A stretch of 64,000 nt of DNA from an uncultured Mollicutes bacterium (GCA_900540175.1 UQFG01000008.1:9929-73928), one strand, 5' to 3'. Positions 26,292 to 35,036 are shown, counted from the first letter of the stretch. The notes: generated by a model not told the origin, from the sequence alone. A program made the numbers and translations.

Positions 26292-26729
26292 ATGAATCAA
26301 ACATTCATGGCAAAAAGTCAAACGATGCAACACGATTGGTATGTTGTTGATGCAAGCGGATTAACGCTTGGACGTTTAGCGACGGTTGTAGCTTCTTTAC
26401 TGAAAGGAAAACATAAGCCGACGTATACTCCACATGTAAACTGCGGAGACAATGTCATCGTTATCAACGCTGACAAAATCAAATTAACCGGTAATAAGTG
26501 GCAGGATAAGCTTTACCGCAATCACTCTGAATACAACGGCGGTCTTCGGACGCTTACGGCAGAAACGGTAATGACCAAATATCCTACAAGAATGGTAGAA
26601 CATGCGATTTACGGCATGTTGCCACATACAAAGTTGGGAAATCAAATGAGAAAACAACTTTATGTGTATGCTTCTAGTACGCATCCGCATGCGGCTCAAA
26701 AACCGGTAGAATTCGTAGTGAAGGCATAA
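26292..26729 (+). CDS. rplM: 50S ribosomal protein L13
   Basis: The 145-residue protein is one of the early-assembling large-subunit proteins. It shows WYVVDASGLTLGRLATVVASLLKGKHKP, HVNCGDNVIVINADKIKLTG and the C-terminal GMLPHTKLGNQMRKQLYVYASSTHPH. The start follows AGGAGGAAAAACA. It is 17 bases upstream of rpsI, the standard rplM-rpsI pair. Confidence 0.97.
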   Translation: MNQTFMAKSQTMQHDWYVVDASGLTLGRLATVVASLLKGKHKPTYTPHVNCGDNVIVINADKIKLTGNKWQDKLYRNHSEYNGGLRTLTAETVMTKYPTRMVEHAIYGMLPHTKLGNQMRKQLYVYASSTHPHAAQKPVEFVVKA

Positions 26730-26746
26730 GGGGAGGAAACGATTAA

Positions 26747-27145
26747 ATGGCAAAGAAATTAGTTCAATATTTAGGAACCGGTCGTCGTAAAAGTTCGGTT
26801 GCCCGCGTTTATTTACGTTCCGGCAAAGGAACCATTACGATCAACGGTCGTTCCTTTGAAGAGTATATTCCTTCAGCAGCAGTTCGTTTAGATGTACTAC
26901 AACCACTTGAATTAACAGAAACAACAAATAAGTTTGACATTTTGGTTAACGTATTTGGTGGAGGTTTGACCGGTCAAGCCGGTGCGATCCGTTTGGGGAT
27001 TGCCCGTGCTTTAATGGAAGTGAATCCGGATTACCGAGCAACTTTAAAGCCGGCTGGTCTTATCACACGCGATCCGCGTGCTAAAGAACGTAAGAAATAC
27101 GGTTTGAAAAAAGCACGTCGCGCTCCTCAATTCTCAAAACGTTAA
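26747..27145 (+). CDS. rpsI: 30S ribosomal protein S9
   Basis: The 132-residue protein has [42 protein letters not shown] and the basic C-terminal tail [12 protein letters not shown] that reaches the ribosomal P site. It is the second gene of the rplM-rpsI operon and is followed by a terminator. Confidence 0.97.
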   Translation: MAKKLVQYLGTGRRKSSVARVYLRSGKGTITINGRSFEEYIPSAAVRLDVLQPLELTETTNKFDILVNVFGGGLTGQAGAIRLGIARALMEVNPDYRATLKPAGLITRDPRAKERKKYGLKKARRAPQFSKR

Positions 27146-27178
27146 TCTTGCGAATTGGAAATTGTATAAAAAGAAAAA

Positions 27179-27214
27179 GACCAAAGGACTTCTCACCCTT
27201 TGGTTTTTCTTTTT
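27179..27214 (+). terminator. Terminator after rpsI
   Basis: An ACCAAAGG / CCTTTGGT stem is followed by TTTTTCTTTTTT. Confidence 0.85.
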
Positions 27215-27249
27215 TATTTTTATCAAATAGAAAGAAAAGGTGAATAGAA

Positions 27250-28143
27250 ATGACAATAATCGATTGTATCGGCAATACTCCTTTGGTAGAATTAAAACAG
27301 ACAACGGCCCATCTGCCTTGTCGAATCCTTGCAAAATTGGAATATTTTAATCCGGCCGGATCCATTAAAGATCGCGTTGCGTTGGCTATGATTGAGGCAT
27401 TGGAAAAGGAAAATCGCTTGAAAACCGGTTCGACCATTATCGAACCGACCAGCGGCAATACGGGCATCGGGCTTGCGTTGGTTGGAGCCTATAAAGGCTA
27501 TCGGGTCATCATTACCATGCCGGATACCATGTCTTTAGAACGCCGATTGCTGATTGAATCGTATGGTGGAGAAGTGATTTTAACAGATGGCAAACTGGGG
27601 ATGAAAGGAGCCATCGAAGAAGCCCGAAGATTACAAAAAGAAATTCCCGGATCTGTTATTTGCGATCAGTTTTCCAATCCGGCAAACGTAGCGGTTCATT
27701 ATCGTTCGACCGGCCCGGAAATTTGGCAACAATCCGGCAAAAAAGTCGATCTGTTGATTTCAGGGGTCGGTACCGGTGGCACGATTAGCGGCGTCGGCCG
27801 ATATTTGAAACAAATGAATCCCGATCTTGAAGTGATTGCCGTTGAGCCGGCTTCTTCTCCGGTTCTTTCTAAAGGAATTTCGGGATCCCACCGAATTCAA
27901 GGTATCGGAGCGGGTTTTGTTCCAAGTATTTTAGATTTATCTGTTTATCAGGAAGTGATAACGATTCGTGATGAAGAAGCCTTGGAACATCAGAAAATAT
28001 TATCCCGAAAACAAGGCGTGTTTGTCGGTATTTCTTCCGGTGCCGTTTATGCGGCGGCTTTACAAGTTGCCGCTCGAAAAGAAAATGTCGGTAAAACGAT
28101 TGTTGTGATTTTTCCGGATACCGGCAGTCGTTATTTAAGTTAA
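27250..28143 (+). CDS. cysK: Cysteine synthase (O-acetylserine sulfhydrylase)
   Basis: The 297-residue PLP enzyme makes cysteine from O-acetylserine and sulfide. The PLP lysine is Lys40 in NPAGSIKDRVA. The substrate loop TSGNTGIG and the phosphate-binding GVGTGGTISGVGRYL are intact. Its C-terminus, VVIFPDTGSRYLS, is typical. It is slightly shorter than the usual 305-310 residues. No cysE lies beside it. The ribosome site is AAAGGTG. Confidence 0.95.
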   Translation: MTIIDCIGNTPLVELKQTTAHLPCRILAKLEYFNPAGSIKDRVALAMIEALEKENRLKTGSTIIEPTSGNTGIGLALVGAYKGYRVIITMPDTMSLERRLLIESYGGEVILTDGKLGMKGAIEEARRLQKEIPGSVICDQFSNPANVAVHYRSTGPEIWQQSGKKVDLLISGVGTGGTISGVGRYLKQMNPDLEVIAVEPASSPVLSKGISGSHRIQGIGAGFVPSILDLSVYQEVITIRDEEALEHQKILSRKQGVFVGISSGAVYAAALQVAARKENVGKTIVVIFPDTGSRYLS

Positions 28144-28186
28144 ATAAAATTTAGGGAATCTATTTTTGTTCTAAATAGATTTGTGG

Positions 28187-28356
28187 TATAATAAAAAAGC
28201 CATGCAAGATAGAATGAAAAAAGAAAAAGGCCGATCTTATCGTTAAGATACCATTTGGGGATAAGGGCTAAAACAAAAGGAAACGGGTATATTCTTTTTC
28301 ATCATTGCACAGATTAATAATATTGGTTAGACAAAACGATATAAGAGGTGAGTCAT
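28187..28356 (+). promoter_or_regulatory. Promoter and structured 5' leader of the rnf operon
   Basis: A TATAAT -10 lies at 28187-28192 with a weak -35. The roughly 150-base leader can fold with a closing helix between TGCAA..AATGAAAAAAGAA (from about 28203) and TTCTTTTTCATCATTGCA (ending about 28312). Inside are hairpins such as ATCTTA-TCGT-TAAGAT and a GCC..CTTATC / GATAAGGGC pairing. The arrangement is riboswitch-like, but I do not recognise the class. Confidence 0.45.
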
Positions 28357-29646
28357 ATGATTGCTAAAACCAGACAAATTACGGGTGTTGTATCGACAAA
28401 CAGTTTGCCGACGATGCGTTACTTGGACCCGGAATACATTTATCTGGCTTTGACCAATACACGGTGTGCGACATCCGAATGCTACGTAAAAGTAGGCGAT
28501 CGAGTTAAAGTCGGACAAGTAGTAGCCAAACGTTTCGGCGGTTTTTTTGAACAGCCGGTTCATTCGACGGTAAGCGGAGAAGTGGTTGGATTTGTGAAAA
28601 AATTTCATCGAAGCGGACGTTTGACGGAATTCATTCAAGTAAAAAACGATCATAAAGATGAATGGATTCATCCTGAGGTAGTGCGAAGCGAAGAAGAAAT
28701 CGAAGCACTAACGTTGGAAGATTTTGCTCGGATTACCAAAGAATGTTCTTTGGTCGGTTTGGGGGGCAGTTCTTTTCCGACATACATCAAATTTCAAACC
28801 AAAGATCCGATCGATACCATTTTAATCAACGGAGTCGAATGCGAACCTTATATTTCATCGGATCATCGGATTATTTTAGAGCACTCAAGAAGAGTCGTTA
28901 TGGGGACTCATTATGCCATGTTGGCTTTTAAGGCCAAAAAGGCGATGATCTGCATCAAAGAAAAATATCAGGATTTATACGATTGTCTTTCGACGGAATT
29001 GACTCGCTTTCCGGATTTCAATATTGAAGTGTGCCGCGTCGGAAACTACTATCCGCAAGGTTGGGAGATCGAAATGATTCATTCGGCATTGGGGATTCGG
29101 ATTCCTTCCGGTGTATTGCCGGCTAAAAAAGGCATTATGGTGTTTAATGTTTCAACGATTGTCGGACTTTATCGGGCGATTAAACACAATGAACCGGTCA
29201 TCAAGAGAAACTTTACGTTATCGGGAGACGGCATTTGCATTCCGCAAAACTTCCGTCTTAGAATCGGAACGTCGTTAAAAGAATTGATTGACATTTGCGG
29301 AGGATATAAGGGAGATGGAAACAAAGTATTAATCATGGGAGGCCCGATGATGGGGGCCAATTTGGTTCGTGATGATGCGGTCATCTCCAAAACGTGTACA
29401 TCGGCGATTATTTTAAATGAAAAACCGATTCACGAAGAACCATGTATCCGCTGTGCTTCTTGTGTTTATTCTTGTCCGGCTTCGTTACAACCGGTTTCAA
29501 TTATGCAGGCGGTTAAAAACAAAGATAAAGAAGCACTTAAAAAACTGAAGATCGATGCTTGTATTTTATGTGGAATGTGCTCTTATACCTGCACTTCTAA
29601 AATACATCTTACGGATTACTGTCGTAAGGCAAAGAAAATGGTATAA
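28357..29646 (+). CDS. rnfC: Rnf electron transport complex subunit RnfC
   Basis: The 429-residue peripheral subunit of the ferredoxin:NAD+ oxidoreductase carries the NADH/FMN-type site and passes electrons. The GLGGSSFPTYIK loop and GVECEPYISSDHR are present, and the C-terminus has two 4Fe-4S motifs (Cys363/366/369/373 and Cys402/405/408/412). The ATG at 28357 has AGAGGTG upstream; a GTG three codons earlier is less likely. It is the first gene of an operon in the order C-D-G-E-A-x-B, encoding a complex that couples ferredoxin oxidation to ion pumping. Confidence 0.95.
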   Translation: MIAKTRQITGVVSTNSLPTMRYLDPEYIYLALTNTRCATSECYVKVGDRVKVGQVVAKRFGGFFEQPVHSTVSGEVVGFVKKFHRSGRLTEFIQVKNDHKDEWIHPEVVRSEEEIEALTLEDFARITKECSLVGLGGSSFPTYIKFQTKDPIDTILINGVECEPYISSDHRIILEHSRRVVMGTHYAMLAFKAKKAMICIKEKYQDLYDCLSTELTRFPDFNIEVCRVGNYYPQGWEIEMIHSALGIRIPSGVLPAKKGIMVFNVSTIVGLYRAIKHNEPVIKRNFTLSGDGICIPQNFRLRIGTSLKELIDICGGYKGDGNKVLIMGGPMMGANLVRDDAVISKTCTSAIILNEKPIHEEPCIRCASCVYSCPASLQPVSIMQAVKNKDKEALKKLKIDACILCGMCSYTCTSKIHLTDYCRKAKKMV

Positions 29647-29657
29647 GGAGGAAGAGT

Positions 29658-30776
29658 ATGAAATTAGTAGCACAAACAGCACCGTTTATTCGTAAACCGG
29701 TTTCGGTTCGGCGAATGATGGTTGATGTCTTAATTGCGCTTTTGCCGGTCGTTTTATTCGCTTGTATTCAAAACGGTTGGAATGGTATTTACGTTTTCTT
29801 AATTTCCATCGGAACCATGCTTATAACCGAATGGGTTGCTCATGCGCTGATTGCTTGGCCAAAAGGCATGAAAAGAAGGGAATTGTTTTCCAAAGAAGGA
29901 TTTAAAAAGGTCGTGGATACGTTTACCGTCAACAATGTGACGGCTCCGCTTATTTCAGCCATTATTTTTGCGTTGTTGATGCCTTCTGGCAGCAACTGGT
30001 ATATTGTATTCATCGGTGCTTTGTTCGGAATGTTGGTCGGAAAAATGATTTTCGGCGGCTTGGGCAGCAATATATTCAATCCGGCTGCCGTTTCAAGAAT
30101 TTTCGTGGCAATCTGTTTCGGTGGACAACTCACGTATGACAAAGGCGGCGTGGATGTGGCTGCCGGCGGGACCCCGCTTGCTCTTTTAAGCGGACAGTAC
30201 AACTTATCCAATATTGCCGGTGCGTTGGAACAATACAGTTTAACCGACTTATTTTTAGGACAAGTTCCGGGCAGTATGGGAGAAGTTTGTACGTTGTTGA
30301 TTTTGGTCGGAGGACTTTATTTGTTCGTCCGTCGCTCGGCCGATTTAAGAGCGTCTTTATCTATGATTTTATCTTTTGCGGTTTTAACACTGACGGTCAG
30401 CCTGGTTACAGCCGGAATCGCCCATGTGAACGCAATGGATTTATTTTGGTATGAAATGCTTTCCGGCGGTTTGATTTTCGGGGCGGTATTTATGATAACC
30501 GATCCGGTTACATCGCCGACAACAAAATTCGGTCGAGTGGCATTTGGTGCTGCAGCCGGGGCTTTGACTGCGCTGATCCGTTATTGCGGGGCGTATCCGG
30601 AAGGCGTCGCTTTTTCGATTTTACTAGTCAACATGCTTGCTCCTACGATCGATCACTTGATGCGTGGAAAACCGAATACGTATACTTGGAAACAATTAAC
30701 GGGCGTTGCGGTTGTGGCAGTGATTCTTTGTTTGATTGTCGGGTTTGCCGTTGCCGGTCAACTAGGAGGATTGTAA
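29658..30776 (+). CDS. rnfD: Rnf complex membrane subunit RnfD
   Basis: The 372-residue integral membrane subunit has about nine to ten helices. It shows TFTVNNVTAPLISAIIFALLMP, NIFNPAAVSRIF and DPVTSPTTKFGR. The covalent flavin site of RnfD normally reads SGAT; here the equivalent loop is AAGGTPL with Thr172 as the candidate FMN attachment residue, a relaxed version of the motif. It is 11 bases after rnfC and abuts rnfG. Confidence 0.94.
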   Translation: MKLVAQTAPFIRKPVSVRRMMVDVLIALLPVVLFACIQNGWNGIYVFLISIGTMLITEWVAHALIAWPKGMKRRELFSKEGFKKVVDTFTVNNVTAPLISAIIFALLMPSGSNWYIVFIGALFGMLVGKMIFGGLGSNIFNPAAVSRIFVAICFGGQLTYDKGGVDVAAGGTPLALLSGQYNLSNIAGALEQYSLTDLFLGQVPGSMGEVCTLLILVGGLYLFVRRSADLRASLSMILSFAVLTLTVSLVTAGIAHVNAMDLFWYEMLSGGLIFGAVFMITDPVTSPTTKFGRVAFGAAAGALTALIRYCGAYPEGVAFSILLVNMLAPTIDHLMRGKPNTYTWKQLTGVAVVAVILCLIVGFAVAGQLGGL

Positions 30777-30777
30777 G

Positions 30778-32643
30778 ATGAAAAAATATACTTTAACCGC
30801 ACTAGTATTAATGTTGATTGCCGGTATCTGTGCCGCATTAATTGCTTCGGTCAATTTACTGACGGCTCCGATCATTGAAAAAAACAACGGTGATAAAACG
30901 GCTCAGTTATGCAAGGAAATTTTTCCCGACTACGATGCCTCCGCATCCTCTGTTGTTACGGAAGGCTTTTCATCGAATTATATTGTTGAAAAAATTATCG
31001 CCAATGATCGCTCTTCGACATTATTGGGCTATATTTACACGGTGGAAGGATCCAATTCTTACGGACAAATTTCGCTTTTGGTGGGAATTCATAAAGACTA
31101 TCGTTTGGCAGGTATTCGCATGATTACCAATGGTCAATCTTATAGCAATGAAACGGAAACCCATTTGAATACGCAGTATCATCCGGATATGACATTAGAC
31201 GATGTCCTTAACTTGGATTTGACCGATACGGATGTAACGGCCGGTGCAACGTTCGCATCGAAATTGATTCAATCGTTGGTGTCTGCGGCATTCCAAGATG
31301 CAACCGGACAAATTGTTGAAGAACCGACCGAAGAAGAACTCATTGCCGAATTAAGTGTCGAATTGTTTCCTACGTACGATCCGGCAACCTCGACTAAAAC
31401 AACCGAAGGATTGCCGTCTACTTTATTGCAGAAAATAACTGTTAGAAATGCTTCATCAACCGTACTGGGTTATTTATATGTAGCTGAAGGATCGAATAAT
31501 TACGGTAGCATCAAACTGTTGATCGGTATCAACAGTGACGAAGTTTTACAAGGTGTTCGGTTTATTAACAACGGTCAATCCTTTGCTGATAAAGCCGAAA
31601 CCCATTTAAACAGTCAATATCATAGCGGTATGACTTATCAACAGGTAACGGATTTAGATTTATCGGATAAAAATACGGATGTAACGGCCGGTGCGACTTA
31701 TTCGGCTCGGTTGATTCAGCGTCTTGTTTTGACTGCTTTTGAAGATGCAACCGGACAGATTTCCGAAGAACCGACTGAGGATGAAAAGATAGAAGAATTA
31801 AGTAAAGAGATTTTCGCATCGTACGATAAGACGACTTCGTCTGTTCAAACAACGGATTTAACCGAAGGATTAACACGGAAAATCACGGTAAGAAACGCAT
31901 CTTCTATGTTATTGGGCTATTTGTATGTGGCCGAAGGAGAAAATCGTTTCGGACCCATTCAGTTATTGATCGGTATCCAGCAAAACGGGACATTACAGGG
32001 TGTTCGTTTTATCAACAATGGGCAATCCTTTGCTGATAAAACCGAAACCCATTTAAACAGTCAATACCAAACGGGAATGACGTATGAAGATATCCTTAAT
32101 CTGGATTTGTCAGATAAAAATACGGATGTGACCGCGGGAGCAACCTATGCCGCTCGGTTGATTCAATCCCTTGTCATCAAGGCATTCGGCGATGCCAAAA
32201 ATCAGCCGACGGAAGCCTTGATTGACGAATTGAGCAAAGAATTGTTTTACGCTTATAACCAATCGACTTCGACCGTACAAACGACGGGGTTAACCGAAGG
32301 ATTGTCGCAAAAAACGACTGTTAACAATTCTTCTTCCACGTTATTGGGCTATTTATATGTAGCCGAAGGCCAAAATCGGTATGGTACGATTCAATTATTG
32401 ATTGGAATCAATCAAGATGGAACATTGCAGGGGGTACGATTTATTAACAACGGTCAATCGTTTGGGGATAAAGCCGAAACCCATTTGAACACACAATATA
32501 AAAAAGGCATGACGTACGAACAAATTCAAAATTTGGATTTATCGGATAAAAATACGGATGTAACCGCCGGGGCTACGTATTCGGCCCGGTTGATTCAGGA
32601 ACTGGTTTTAAAGGCTTTTGATCATCTTAGAGGAGGTATGTAG
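30778..32643 (+). CDS. rnfG: RnfG-like subunit with four tandem FMN-binding domains
   Basis: RnfG carries covalently bound FMN and is normally about 200 residues. This protein has 621. After one N-terminal membrane helix (about 7-29) it contains four FMN_bind domains of about 145-149 residues. Each ends in DVTAGAT(F/Y), giving candidate flavinylated threonines Thr158, Thr307, Thr456 and Thr600. Each repeat also carries LLGYxYxxEGxNxYG, LIGI, NNGQSF and ETHLN(S/T)QY blocks. Repeats 2 to 4 are more alike than repeat 1. The frame is continuous. It lies in place within the rnf operon, and ApbE at 16.7 kb is the likely FMN transferase. Confidence 0.95.
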   Translation: MKKYTLTALVLMLIAGICAALIASVNLLTAPIIEKNNGDKTAQLCKEIFPDYDASASSVVTEGFSSNYIVEKIIANDRSSTLLGYIYTVEGSNSYGQISLLVGIHKDYRLAGIRMITNGQSYSNETETHLNTQYHPDMTLDDVLNLDLTDTDVTAGATFASKLIQSLVSAAFQDATGQIVEEPTEEELIAELSVELFPTYDPATSTKTTEGLPSTLLQKITVRNASSTVLGYLYVAEGSNNYGSIKLLIGINSDEVLQGVRFINNGQSFADKAETHLNSQYHSGMTYQQVTDLDLSDKNTDVTAGATYSARLIQRLVLTAFEDATGQISEEPTEDEKIEELSKEIFASYDKTTSSVQTTDLTEGLTRKITVRNASSMLLGYLYVAEGENRFGPIQLLIGIQQNGTLQGVRFINNGQSFADKTETHLNSQYQTGMTYEDILNLDLSDKNTDVTAGATYAARLIQSLVIKAFGDAKNQPTEALIDELSKELFYAYNQSTSTVQTTGLTEGLSQKTTVNNSSSTLLGYLYVAEGQNRYGTIQLLIGINQDGTLQGVRFINNGQSFGDKAETHLNTQYKKGMTYEQIQNLDLSDKNTDVTAGATYSARLIQELVLKAFDHLRGGM

Positions 32644-32645
32644 CA

Positions 32646-33386
32646 ATGGAGCAAACAGTAAAAAAACAAAAATCTAAGAATTTAAAAGTTTTTTTAGCGG
32701 GAATCATCAATGAAAATCCGGTTTTAGTCGGTCTTTTGGGTATGTGTCCGACGCTTGCAACCACCAAATCCTTGGAGTCGGCGTTCGGTATGGGAATTTT
32801 GGTTATTTTGACTTTGGTCGGTTCCAATGTGTTGATTTCGTTGTTGCGCAAGATCATTCCAGCCGAGGTGAAAATTCCTTGTTACATCGTAATTATTGCT
32901 ACCTTTGTAACCATTATCAAAATGCTCTCAGAAGCTTTTTTACCGGAATTGTACGAAAGTTTGGGTGTATTTATTTCGTTAATCGTTGTCAACTGTATTA
33001 TCTTAGGTAGAGCCGAAGCTTTCGCTTCTAAAAACGGACCGCTTGCTTCTTTGTTAGACGGTTTGGGAATGGGTATCGGGTTTACCATGGCGCTTTGTAT
33101 CATGGGTATTATCCGAGAATTACTCGGTACCGGCGGATTGTCGTTTGGTGTTTACTTCACTTTTTTACCGCATGTATCATGGACACCGCTTGCCGATTAT
33201 GCCATTAAATTGTTTGTTCTTCCGGCTGGTGGATTTTTGACTCTTGCGTTGATTTTGGCGGTTATGGCTTTTTATAAGAACCGCAAGGAAGATAAGAAAC
33301 TGGCGCTTCAAAAAGCAAAAATCGAAGAATTAAAAGCAAAAAAAGCGTTGGAAATGGCTGCTAAAAAACAACAGGAGGTAAAATAA
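32646..33386 (+). CDS. rnfE: Rnf complex membrane subunit RnfE
   Basis: The 246-residue integral membrane subunit forms, with RnfA, the inverted pair holding the membrane iron-sulfur centre. It shows FLAGIINENPVLVGLLGMCPTLATT with the cluster cysteine in GMCPTLA, and LYESLGVFISLIVVNCIILGRAEAFAS. The C-terminus is an extended charged helix (KNRKEDKKLALQKAKIEELKAKKA), longer than usual. It follows rnfG by 2 bases. Confidence 0.94.
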   Translation: MEQTVKKQKSKNLKVFLAGIINENPVLVGLLGMCPTLATTKSLESAFGMGILVILTLVGSNVLISLLRKIIPAEVKIPCYIVIIATFVTIIKMLSEAFLPELYESLGVFISLIVVNCIILGRAEAFASKNGPLASLLDGLGMGIGFTMALCIMGIIRELLGTGGLSFGVYFTFLPHVSWTPLADYAIKLFVLPAGGFLTLALILAVMAFYKNRKEDKKLALQKAKIEELKAKKALEMAAKKQQEVK

Positions 33387-33387
33387 G

Positions 33388-33978
33388 ATGGTTTGGAATA
33401 TGATTGTTGCTTTTTTTCTGGCAATCGCCAATGCGATGCTGATTAATAACGTTACACTGTCGCGCTTTTACGGGGTTTGTCCGTTTTTGGGTGTGTCCAA
33501 AAAAACGTCTTCCGCTTTGGGAATGGGCATCGCCGTTACGTTTGTAATCGTCTTGGCTGCCGCGATTTGTTGGCCGATTTACCAATTGTTAAGTGTGTGT
33601 GGGATTGCCTACATGGATACGATTACCTATATTTTGGTTATTGCTTCTATTGTGCAATTGGTGGAAATGTTTATTAAAAAATTTTCCCCGTCGCTTTATA
33701 AGGCACTGGGCGTTTATCTGCCTTTGATTACGACCAATTGTGCCGTGCTGGGGGTGGCACAGGGAAATTCTTCTCAAGGATTGTCGTTTGGGGCTTCTAT
33801 GGCCGAAGCCATCGGAACAGGTCTTGGTTTTGCGCTGGTGATTTATATTTTCTCCTGTATTCGTTATCGGTTGGATGCAGCCAATACACCAAGAGCCTTT
33901 AAAGGTATTCCGATTGCTTTAGCAACCGCTGCTTTAATGAGTTTGGCGTTTTTAGGCTTAACGGGAATGATCGGATAA
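33388..33978 (+). CDS. rnfA: Rnf complex membrane subunit RnfA
   Basis: The 196-residue membrane subunit is homologous to RnfE. It shows NNVTLSRFYGVCPFLGVSKK with the cluster cysteine in GVCPFLG, and YKALGVYLPLITTNCAVLGVA. Six membrane helices are predicted by eye. The length is typical of the family. It lies 1 base after rnfE and 1 base before the small Cys-rich gene. Confidence 0.95.
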   Translation: MVWNMIVAFFLAIANAMLINNVTLSRFYGVCPFLGVSKKTSSALGMGIAVTFVIVLAAAICWPIYQLLSVCGIAYMDTITYILVIASIVQLVEMFIKKFSPSLYKALGVYLPLITTNCAVLGVAQGNSSQGLSFGASMAEAIGTGLGFALVIYIFSCIRYRLDAANTPRAFKGIPIALATAALMSLAFLGLTGMIG

Positions 33979-33979
33979 T

Positions 33980-34210
33980 ATGGAACCTTATCTTACGCTT
34001 GCGATCGTTTTGTTGGTGCTTTTGGTGGTTTTGTTTGTTGTTACGTATGTGTTAAATAAAAGAACACCGGTACCAAAAGGATGCGAAAAACTGGATATAA
34101 CCGACGAATTTTGTATGCAATGCAATCAAAAAGAATGTCGGATCCATGAAAAATTAATGTTGGAGAAAATAAAAGAAGATTTGGAACAAACCCAAAAGGA
34201 GGAATCCTAA
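33980..34210 (+). CDS. Small Cys-rich membrane protein inserted between rnfA and rnfB
   Basis: This 76-residue protein has a single N-terminal membrane helix (about 6-25) and a short soluble tail with four cysteines (Cys35, Cys45, Cys48, Cys53). These could hold a metal or an iron-sulfur cluster. I do not recognise the family. It is packed within 1-2 bases of rnfA and rnfB, so it is certainly part of the operon. Its cysteines may compensate for clusters lost from the shortened RnfB; that is inference only. Confidence 0.75.
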   Translation: MEPYLTLAIVLLVLLVVLFVVTYVLNKRTPVPKGCEKLDITDEFCMQCNQKECRIHEKLMLEKIKEDLEQTQKEES

Positions 34211-34212
34211 GT

Positions 34213-34533
34213 ATGGAAATAATTATTGCTGTTGCTATTTTGGCCGGACTGGGTGTTTTGCTTGGTTTCGGTTTGGCCGTTGCCGCCAAAGTTCTTTATG
34301 TCAAACCGGACACTCGTGTAGAAGATATATCGGCGATTTTACCGAATGCCAACTGCGGCGCTTGTGGTTATCCGGGATGTGCGGGTTATGCTGAGGCTAT
34401 TGTCAGTCAAACGGCTGAAAGTCTTAATTTATGTAAACCGGGATTAAAATCGGGTGTACCCGAAAAAATCCGCCACTATTTGGATGAACACCCCAACGAA
34501 GACGGAACGGTTAATCCCATTAAATTAAAATAA
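34213..34533 (+). CDS. rnfB: Shortened RnfB subunit
   Basis: The 106-residue protein has the RnfB membrane anchor (about 3-22) and the 4Fe-4S motif ANCGACGYPGC (Cys48, Cys51, Cys56, with Cys74 in NLCKPG). Normal RnfB continues with at least one 2[4Fe-4S] ferredoxin domain and reaches about 190 residues or more. Here the gene simply stops at TAA, and no ferredoxin motif follows in any frame before the next gene. It is therefore shortened, not frameshifted. How ferredoxin is oxidised in this complex is unclear. Confidence 0.88.
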   Translation: MEIIIAVAILAGLGVLLGFGLAVAAKVLYVKPDTRVEDISAILPNANCGACGYPGCAGYAEAIVSQTAESLNLCKPGLKSGVPEKIRHYLDEHPNEDGTVNPIKLK

Positions 34534-34596
34534 AAAAGAATACTTTTATTTTCAATGCTTTATGGTATAATAAATAAAAGGTTCGGTGATAATGGA

Positions 34597-34839
34597 ATGC
34601 TTAAAAAATTGAAAGATCACTATGTCAATATCTGCATTGCCTTGATGTATGCCGTGATTGCTTGTTTGGTTTACGGCATATGGTCTTACTCGGCATGGGA
34701 ACGTTGGTATGTGACGTTTATCATTGTCGTAGCCATTGTTGTGGTCAGTGCCGCGATTGCTTATTTTTGGATCAAATCCGAAGATCAGGCAAAAACGGTC
34801 AACAATGAAATAGAAAACTCAAAAGAAGAGGATCAGTAA
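34597..34839 (+). CDS. Small membrane protein upstream of serS
   Basis: The 80-residue protein has two membrane helices (about 8-27 and 35-54) and an acidic tail. It is not recognised. A longer reading from 34555 would begin inside a TATAAT-like promoter element (34564-34572), so the ATG at 34597 is preferred. It stops directly before the serS T-box leader, which has no clear promoter of its own. The gene may therefore be transcribed together with that leader. Confidence 0.6.
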   Translation: MLKKLKDHYVNICIALMYAVIACLVYGIWSYSAWERWYVTFIIVVAIVVVSAAIAYFWIKSEDQAKTVNNEIENSKEEDQ

Positions 34840-35030
34840 TTAAATGATTCGGTTAAGAGATTCGGTGGATGGTGCGAACCGAACAAGAACAGTTAATGAA
34901 TCTACCTCGGATGAGGAACGCTTTTCCGCGTTAAAAGAAAAAAGTGCCGTAAGAAATTACGGAATTAAGGTGGTACCACGGGAAAACTCGTCCTTAGATT
35001 GATTTCTAAGGACGTTTTTATTTGGAGGAG
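34840..35030 (+). ncRNA. T-box riboswitch leader of serS
   Basis: The T-box core AAGGTGGTACCACGGG lies at 34967-34982. A strong terminator hairpin (CGTCCTTAGA / TCTAAGGACG, 34989-35014) with TTTTTA follows. A TCT serine codon in GAATCTACC near 34893 is a candidate specifier. The leader is shorter than that of asnS. It would bind uncharged tRNA-Ser and allow serS transcription. Confidence 0.9.
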
Positions 35031-35036
35031 ATAGAA

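Noticed and set aside
30778-32643. The long RnfG might be two or more genes joined by a missed stop.
   Set aside because: The frame is open throughout, no ribosome sites with starts lie at repeat borders, and only the first repeat has a membrane helix.
34534-34600. RnfB might be frameshifted, with the ferredoxin part in another frame.
   Set aside because: No CxxCxxC pattern appears in any frame between the RnfB stop and the next gene.
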